Shown: positions 52,201 to 61,200 of the stretch, one piece after another | How positions within the stretch are numbered: the stretch's first letter is position 1 | Layout: every line of letters begins with the position of its first letter | Assembly (NCBI GenBank): GCA_036250195.1 | Contig: JAVHZZ010000006.1 | Span: 158,465,724-158,529,723, forward strand | From: Mixophyes australis | Taxonomy: Eukaryota > Chordata > Amphibia > Anura > Limnodynastidae | Direction: 5' to 3' | Length of the DNA: 64,000 nucleotides | Made by a program: the position numbers and the translations under genes | Notes under the pieces: model-generated | Database searches by the model: none | Told to the model about the DNA's origin: nothing | Seen by the model: only the letters and a program-made list of their open reading frames with translations

Positions 52201-55200
52201 GCGTGCCAAACATATTGTCTGTTCCAAATGTAATGCTAAATGGGCCCAGGTGTTCTGTGCTAATTGCAGTCATTACTGAAAAACCTGCTGCAGCCTTTCA
52301 GCTTAACTAATTATACCTTATACTCTCTATATAGAGGAAATGGAACAGAAATACTATCTTTTGACTGGTTCATAGATAAATATGTACCTGTATTTTGCGG
52401 TGTGGTAGCAAAATGTGAGAAAGATAAAGCAACAGGATTTCACCTAAGTAGATTGGGGAAATCACTGTCAGCAGAGACACAGAAGGAGATTCCAGTGGTA
52501 GGGGAATGTGTTGAGAAACACATCTTCCCCTCCCCCGCTGAGTGAGCACGTGGAAGATCCCTTTTTGGCGCCAAGCTTCAAAAGGAGGACAGTTGCAGCA
52601 GTCATTTGAAGAGAAGTGCACTGTTGACACATATCTTCCCCGCTGAGTATCACTTTTATTTTCTTCTGTGTGTATGTGTGTGCATGTGTAGACATGTATA
52701 TTATAAGACAATGATGTGTTGAGAGAACTGTTGCTTATGAGAAAACTATAAAGTTCTCCAAGCCTGTCTTATTTAAATCAGAAATACTATGATATGTTAA
52801 TATAACCTAATCTGTATTTTCTGATAAATTGGAGAAGTGTTTGTGAATTTTGAAACGTGATTTAGTTTTTCTTATCTTGTGATGGCAGATAAAAGCAAAA
52901 CAACACGTACCAAACATAATGTCTGTTCAAAATGTAATGTTAAACTAACAAGTGAACGGCTGGATCAGGGGGGGCTCTGTGCAGCCTGCATTGTGGCTCC
53001 TGTGAAACAGCCTATAGACACCTCAACCATAACGGTAGATCCTCCTGAGTGGGCGGCTGCCTTAACACAGGGAGTTAATACCCTTGTAAATCTGTTATCT
53101 AAACCAGTTAAGATCCCAGCTACATCCGTGGTTTCTCAGGGTATAACAGTAGGAATGACAGATGAGTCATTTTCCCCAGGGGTCGGTGTATTTCCCTCCC
53201 CAGCCCTCCCGGGGGTTTCCCAGATGGGAGAGGTGGGTTGGTCAGCGGTGGCTAAAAGCCTGGACCGGCTTACCCATCTACTGGAGAACCCCAGACACAA
53301 GCGTAGTGTTAAAAGACGTAGACAAACAGCTAAAGCGCTGTGGTCAGTGTCAGACTCTGAGAGTTCCTCAGAGGAGGAGGGGGAATTGTTGGACGATTCA
53401 GATGTGCCCATTATAGAGTCAGAAGGAAACTCTAGGCACCAGGGTATGGACGATCTGGTAAGAGCAGGTCGTCAGACCCTGGGGTTTGCTGCAGTAGAGG
53501 ACACGAAGTCTTTGGACCGCTCCCTCTTTAAGAAGGCTTCTAAGCAGGTGGTCAGGTTCCCTCCCTCAGTTGAGTTGAGGGATATTGTAGAGGCCTCTTG
53601 GAAATATCCAGATAAAAGGTTCTCTATGCCAAGGAAGTTTGGCGTATTGTATCCCCTTCAGGAGGAGGATATGACCCATTGGGAACAGGTGGCAAAGGTA
53701 GATACACCTGTGGCGAGATTGGGTCGTCAGACTACACTACCTGTACCCGGGTCAGCGACCTTACAGGACGCGACTGACAAGAAATTAGAATCCCTGCTGA
53801 AGTCGATCTTCTCGGCCGCCGGTATTAGCCTCAGGCCAGCATTGACCTCTACCTGGGTAGCTAGGGCCATGGAAGTCTGGGCAGGGCAGTTAGAGTCTGC
53901 CTTGCAGGATTCAAATTTACTGCCTCTGGCCATGCAGCTAAGGGAGGCAGCAGGCTATGTATATGAAGCGGCCCATAATTCGGCCTCCATAGCTTTGTCT
54001 ATTTCAGCTACAGCTGTAGTAGCTAGAAGGGCGTTATGGTTAAGGGCTTGGAATGCGGATTCAGAGTCTAAACGATCATTAGAATCCATCCCGTATACGG
54101 GTGGGATGTTATTTGGTCCAGAATTAGACTCTTGGATTATACAGGCTTCGGGGGGCAAGAAGACGTCCTTGCCTGTAAATACTCCAAGACCTAGGGCTAG
54201 GCCTAGGTTTAGTTCTTTCAGACAGCCTCCTTACGGGGGCGGGTCTGGCAGAGGCCAGACTACCGATCCAGGCCCCTGTGGCGCGGAGAGCTTCTTCTGC
54301 CAAGCTGCCGGATAGACCAGCAGCATGACTACCACCCACCTCTGGTTCCAGAGGGTGGGGTGGGAGGACGGCTGCTTGGGTTTGCCCAGCAGCAGACAGG
54401 GTCCTCGGTAGACGAGTAGGTCCAGAATATCGTGATAGAATTCATGGGACCAGCTCACCTCAGGTTTTGGAAAAAATTACCTCGCTGGCTTCTGTCAAAT
54501 CAGAAAGAGCTCAGGGCTGTCGATTTGCTTCGTTCAGACGAAGCTATACAGGCTTAGAATTTCCAGTAAGGGAAAAGGTTTTAGTCACACCCATTCAGGG
54601 TGCTAAGGCTAGACGAGTTGTTCAGTCTATGACCAAACTTCTAGAGTCTGAAAGGGTCACAGAGAATCCCTTGTCTAAGAATGAGTTTCTTAAGGCTAGT
54701 GAGGGACTTGGTACGCAGCAGAAGGTTGTCTCCACAGGACAAGTTGAGGTCCTAGATGGAGTGGACAGGCATGATCCTGTCAGACAAGAGGCTGTCAGTA
54801 GTCAGGTCTTTGAAGCTGCTGGGAAAGATGGTGACATCTTTCTCGAGCTTACCCATGGCAGGGTTCCATCCCAGAGGAGCATTCCCGTGCTCGAGGTACC
54901 AGTAGAGGAGGTAGGTCCTCAGCTGGTGGTTGCTGGACAAGAACCAAACAGAAGAACAAAGACAAATAAATATTTGGACGCAGTGAGGGCATTACGTATA
55001 TATGTTAAGAGATCTGCAAAGATACGTAAGACAGTCTCTATTTGTGTTGTTTGACTTTTCCAAACGGGGATGGCCAGCATCTAAGCAAACTATTGCCAGA
55101 TGGCTTACCCTGACTATCAGGGAGGCTTATGTCCAAAGTATTAATCTCCCTGTGCCGAAACGTATTGTTGCCCATTCTACCCGGTCGGTTGGGGCGTCTT

Positions 55201-58200
55201 GGGCGGCTCGTAATGGAGCCACGGCGGACCAGCTGTGCAGAGCAGCCACCTGGTCCTCGGTCCATACCTTTACGAAATTCTACCAATTTAATATATTTGC
55301 GTCTGGGGACGCCTCCTTTGGCCATAGTGTTCTGTGTGCAAGGAGATCAGAGCGGTCCCACCCTTCAGAGGGATTGCTTTTGTAAGTCCCCATGGTTAAG
55401 GAGTGTCCCCCAGATGGATGAAAGAGAAAACGGGATTTATACTTGCGATAAATATTTTTCTCTGAGTCCATCTGGGGGACACTCCTTAACCATGGGGACT
55501 TACAAAAGCAATCCCTCTGAAGGGTGGGACCGCTCTGATCTCCTTGCACGCAGAACACTACGGCCCCCCCGTCTTTTCGTTGTTTTGTTTCCACTCCCCC
55601 CTCTGTTGGGTGGTGTGTCTTGGTTGATTGGCCTATCTTCCTAATGGCTTTTGTAATCAAACTGAGGTATGTGGGAATTGGCGGGGGTGATATGCTGTCA
55701 GCTGAAAAAAGTTAACTCTTTGGGTGCCAGACTCCTCCCCCCGACTCAACTCCATGGTTAAGGAGTGTCCCCCAGATGGACTCAGAGAAAAAGATTTATC
55801 GTAAGTATAAACCCCATTATTGTTATTTCCACTACTAAATAAAATTTATTAGAAAAATCCCTACTTTTCTAAATGGTGAGTGGTGTGTTGATTTCTCAAT
55901 CTTGACCAAGGTGTGTTTTCCAGGAAGTTATTTGGATAACAACGACTCTTCTGTTCCATAGGATAGATCCTTTTTTATGTAGTATCTAGGTGCCATATTT
56001 TTTTCCTTGATTAAGTGTTTGGCTAATTCCAAAGATATACACATTTTGGTGATCTCACAGTGGCTCAAACGTACAAAAAAATTATTCAGTTGATGTCTAA
56101 CCTTTTTATTTCAGAAATGACTGCTTCATAGTTAATTAACAAATTATGTTAACAGAACAAGTAGTACATGTACTGTTGCCATACATTATGTAAAATACTT
56201 AATGCCAGCAGTAACCTCTTTAATATACAGTATTTTTGATAATGATAGGTCCCTGGGCGCATGGACAATGTAGTTATGTATAAAACAATTTTAATGCATC
56301 ATATATAGTATAGGTTATACAGTGCTGTACATAGATATATACACAAAATAGCGACAGTATATGACCTATTTGGTGGTAGATAACTACCAGCCCCTTGCAT
56401 GTAGCACCAATAGGTAACAGCTTGTAAAGGCAATAATAAACAAATACACATATATTAGATGTATAGCAGCTGGTGGTATAAAAAGTTATCCGTGTGTACA
56501 ACAACACTGAGTTATAACCAAACAGACAAAGACTGGTATTGGTCACAGATAATGTCCAAATGTGGATTCCATAAGCTCATTCCTCCTGAGTGAGGATATG
56601 TAACAGATATAAGGTGCAGATGCTGAATAATCCCCAAATAGGGATGATTTGGTTCAAAAACAAAGTCCTGGTTTGAGAGTATTAGTAAGAGCCAGACAGG
56701 TCCATCGGATGAGCCCAGTTATGGAGGCTGGTTTAGAGATTTACCCTTAGTGAGGCAGATCGCAAATCACATAGTAGTGGATAGTCCTAACCTGAACGCG
56801 CTCCCTTGTGCTTTGGGCCCGTTGCCGTGGAGATGTTTGTCCCGTCCTGTTGCCTGGCGGAAGTGTCCGTCTCAGAATGTATGTTATTGCGCATGCGCCT
56901 ATGATGCCGCCGCTCGTGGCGGTGGGTTTGAATGTAGGTGTTCTCAGCAATAACTACAGAGAGCTGTGCTGTATTGTGTTTTGTGGCTTCAAACCAACGC
57001 GTTTCACCTTGGGGCTTCCTCAGGGATTGTGAAAGGGGGCCCATTGGTTAATCTCTTATAGGCACCCTTGTTCCGGGTAGGTTACTGATAGGTCACATTT
57101 GTTGTCATGTGTCCTATTTCTGATGGACAGATGTCTTATCCAATGGGAGTAGTCGTGATGAATAAATTTGTTTCTCCCTCATTATTCTGTCAGCTGTTTA
57201 TTGTTGTTTCTTTCACCTTTTGTGTTGCTGCTTAAATGGCTAAGTTAGCATTGGTGGACTGGTAGTATACCATAACTAGACATTAACACATATAGTGTGT
57301 CCATGCCGGTCTTTATCTTGCAAAGGTTATAGTCTTGTTAGTAGTGTTCTCAGATAGGTTGCAAAACCTGCATTTTTCTTTCATCTGATTCCATTATATG
57401 GAGTCCAAAGTCCTTTTACAGTAGTGTAATGTCCAATGCTTAATAGACATCCCCTAAAGGCTCTGGGGGGCAATAGTCCTTGTTGCTGGCTGCAAAGTGG
57501 CAAAAAATGCTTACATTTGCAACAGATCCCTGTTGCCATAATATTACATTAATCACAGGTATATATACATATGGTCATAGGGGTCACCCCTACATTCACG
57601 ACCGGTAGTGGTGGTTGAGCTGGTTGTGCAGCAATGTGGTGGCCCCTATTTATAGTGGGTAATGCCAATATTTTTGAACAATGGATTTCAACAAGAGGGT
57701 TGTGTTAGATATTTGGATATCCCACACTAACCACCGCTTAGCGGTTATGATGATAATTGCGCAGGATTGGGTAATAATTATTTCCCATATGTAGTTCTGC
57801 AGGATTGGGTAGTGTATAATTTCCATATGTAGTAGTGACATTGGTTGGCGGGTGGTTACATGAAAACAGGGTTTGCAGATTATACAGAGGGACCTCAAAG
57901 GAATTGGCCTAGTTCGAAGTCAATATTAAGTCCTTCTGGTGCAAGGGTTTTCATAAAGTAGATGTGTTTGGACTCTTCTCTCGATATGGATTTAACATAG
58001 TCACCCCATCCTAGGGGGTGACTATGTTAAATCCATATCGAGAGAAGAGTCCAAACACATCTACTTTATGAAAACCCTTGCACCAGAAGGACTTAATATT
58101 GACTTCGAACTAGGCCAATTCCTTTGAGGTCCCTCTGTATAATCTGCAAACCCTGTTTTCATGTAACCACCCGCCAACCAATGTCACTACTACATATGGA

Positions 58201-61200
58201 AATTATACACTACCCAATCCTGCAGAACTACATATGGGAAATAATTATTACCCAATCCTGCGCAATTATCATCATAACCGCTAAGCGGTGGTTAGTGTGG
58301 GATATCCAAATATCTAACACAACCCTCTTGTTGAAATCCATTGTTCAAAAATATTGGCATTACCCACTATAAATAGGGGCCACCACATTGCTGCACAACC
58401 AGCTCAACCACCACTACCGGTCGTGAATGTAGGGGTGACCCCTATGACCATATGTATATATACCTGTGATTAATGTAATATTATGGCAACAGGGATCTGT
58501 TGCAAATGTAAGCATTTTTTGCCACTTTGCAGCCAGCAACAAGGACTATTGCCCCCCAGAGCCTTTAGGGGATGTCTATTAAGCATTGGACATTACACTA
58601 CTGTAAAAGGACTTTGGACTCCATATAATGGAATCAGATGAAAGAAAAATGCAGGTTTTGCAACCTATCTGAGAACACTACTAACAAGACTATAACCTTT
58701 GCAAGATAAAGACCGGCATGGACACACTATATGTGTTAATGTCTAGTTATGGTATACTACCAGTCCACCAATGCTAACTTAGCCATTTAAGCAGCAACAC
58801 AAAAGGTGAAAGAAACAACAATAAACAGCTGACAGAATAATGAGGGAGAAACAAATTTATTCATCACGACTACTCCCATTGGATAAGACATCTGTCCATC
58901 AGAAATAGGACACATGACAACAAATGTGACCTATCAGTAACCTACCCGGAACAAGGGTGCCTATAAGAGATTAACCAATGGGCCCCCTTTCACAATCCCT
59001 GAGGAAGCCCCAAGGTGAAACGCGTTGGTTTGAAGCCACAAAACACAATACAGCACAGCTCTCTGTAGTTATTGCTGAGAACACCTACATTCAAACCCAC
59101 CGCCACGAGCGGCGGCATCATAGGCGCATGCGCAATAACATACATTCTGAGACGGACACTTCCGCCAGGCAACAGGACGGGACAAACATCTCCACGGCAA
59201 CGGGCCCAAAGCACAAGGGAGCGCGTTCAGGTTAGGACTATCCACTACTATGTGATTTGCGATCTGCCTCACTAAGGGTAAATCTCTAAACCAGCCTCCA
59301 TAACTGGGCTCATCCGATGGACCTGTCTGGCTCTTACTAATACTCTCAAACCAGGACTTTGTTTTTGAACCAAATCATCCCTATTTGGGGATTATTCAGC
59401 ATCTGCACCTTATATCTGTTACATATCCTCACTCAGGAGGAATGAGCTTATGGAATCCACATTTGGACATTATCTGTGACCAATACCAGTCTTTGTCTGT
59501 TTGGTTATAACTCAGTGTTGTTGTACACACGGATAACTTTTTATACCACCAGCTGCTATACATCTAATATATGTGTATTTGTTTATTATTGCCTTTACAA
59601 GCTGTTACCTATTGGTGCTACATGCAAGGGGCTGGTAGTTATCTACCACCAAATAGGTCATATACTGTCGCTATTTTGTGTATATATCTATGTACAGCAC
59701 TGTATAACCTATACTATATATGATGCATTAAAATTGTTTTATACATAACTACATTGTCCATGCGCCCAGGGACCTATCATTATCAAAAATACTGTGTCTA
59801 AGGGCTGAGCTACCCTTCATCCTTCCCCCTCCCTTTTCCATTCCCCCTCCGGTCCCGTATGGCTGCAGTTTATACAGACCTATTTGCATAGGGAGCGCTG
59901 AATCAACATCCTCTCTTTAATATACAGTGTCTATAGAAAATCATCATACCCTGTCAAGATTATTACTTTTTATCACATTGCAACATGGAAATTTAAATAA
60001 ATTAAATCAAACTTTTTCAAGTTGTGTTTACACATTGTAACCCTCAACATCAAAGTGAAAACAACATTTACCAAAAGTCTTAACAATTCATATAATTTAA
60101 TTATTAAAATATCTGGTTTGGACAAGTGATTATACCCTTAGAGTAACCATTGTAAACTTGCTTAGGTACAACCAAAGATCTTCCAGATCAAACAACAGGC
60201 TAATTGTTCACCACCTGACGTCAATTGTGTAGTGGTTTTGATTTCTTCGGAATAGAACAAACTGTTCCTTGAGATTCCACTACTAGTTGTGCATGAAAGG
60301 CAAATAATTCAATATAGTTGGAAAGTTGCTTTCAAAAGCTCTCTGGGATAAAGTTGTAAAAAGGCACAAGTTAGGAGAAGGATACAAAGAGATTTCAAAG
60401 GCTACTACTTTTCCTCCGAGTACCATTCAAAGCATTATTAAGAAGTGGAAAGCGTATGGTACCACCAACACCTTGTCTAGATCGTGCCATCCCTCCAAAC
60501 TGGATGACAGACCCGGGAGGATATTGCTCAGGGAAGCTACCAAGAGGCCAGTGGCCACTTTGAAGGACCTATAAGTCTTTATGGCTGAGAGTGGTTGGTT
60601 TATGCATGACAATTATCTCACAAGATTTACACAAAGCTGCCCTGTATGGCTTGGCAAGAAAAAAGCCTCTTCTCAAAAAGTGCCACACTTGGTCTCGATG
60701 CGCATTGCAAAGAAAACACTTGGAAGATTGTGGTGCCATCTGGAAAAAGGCTGTATGGTGAAATTAGAAAAAGATAAAAAGTTTTGGACTAAACTTCAAG
60801 CGCTATGTATGGTGCAAACCAAACACAGCACAGCACCCAAAACACACCATACCTACTGTGAAGCATGGTGATGGCAACATTATGTTGCAGGGGTGTTTCT
60901 CTTCAGCAGGAACTGGGTGATTGGTCAGGCTTGAAGGGAAGATGGATGCTGCCAAGTACACCCAAATTCTTGAGCAAAACCTGTGGCCCTCTGCTAGACA
61001 GCTGAAGAGAAGCAGGTGCTTCACCTTTCAGCACGCAACGACCCAAAACAAACCATCAAGGAAACAATGCAGTGGCTTAAGGATAGGTAGGTGAATGTTC
61101 TTGACTGGCCAAGTCAGAGCCTTAACCCAAATCCCATAGAAAATCTGCGGATGGACTTGAAAAGAGCAGTCCATCACCATTCACCACTAAATGTGACAAA

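Larger units (their letters stand above)
51262..55812 (+). mobile_element. DIRS-type retrotransposon with inverted ends, internally deleted
   Basis: 4.55-kb element with the DIRS architecture: inverted terminal repeats (51262-51401 and 55651-55812), a gag-like ORF, RT/RNase H remnants, a tyrosine recombinase end, and an internal complementary region (55320-55565) just inside the right end that recapitulates terminal sequence. No direct target duplication is seen, as expected for recombinase-mediated integration. It lies in TCFL5 intron 3 in sense orientation. Most of the polymerase is missing, so the copy is non-autonomous. Terminal copies are still highly similar, suggesting a fairly recent insertion. 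Confidence 0.87.
56227..58007 (-). repeat. Left arm of the 3.57-kb palindrome
   Basis: Reverse complement of 58015-59795. All open frames checked in the two arms translate identically, so divergence is minimal. Confidence 0.95.
58015..59795 (+). repeat. Right arm of the 3.57-kb palindrome
   Basis: Pairs with the left arm. Only a few central bases (58008-58014, around CCCC-ATCCTAG-GGGG) are unpaired, leaving almost no loop. Confidence 0.95.
56216..59927. mobile_element. Penelope-like element inserted as a giant inverted dimer
   Basis: 3.57-kb near-perfect palindrome (56227-59795, centre 58011) plus an asymmetric tail (59796-59912). It is flanked by a 15-bp direct repeat, CTCTTTAATATACAG, at 56216-56230 and 59913-59927. 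Long direct repeats of this type point to target-primed reverse transcription. Outward from the centre each arm reads the last 36 codons of a Penelope GIY-YIG-type C-terminus, then non-coding 3' sequence with a hammerhead-like motif. RT is absent. The tail ends GGGAGCGCTGAATCAACATC, resembling Penelope 3' ends (from memory). It sits in TCFL5 intron 3 at the left tip of a Tc1 copy. Confidence 0.75.

Noticed and set aside
56747..59275. Paired open frames of 60-90 codons mirrored around 58011
   Set aside because: They duplicate each other because of the palindrome, overlap on both strands, and lie in Penelope 3' non-coding sequence without recognisable domains.
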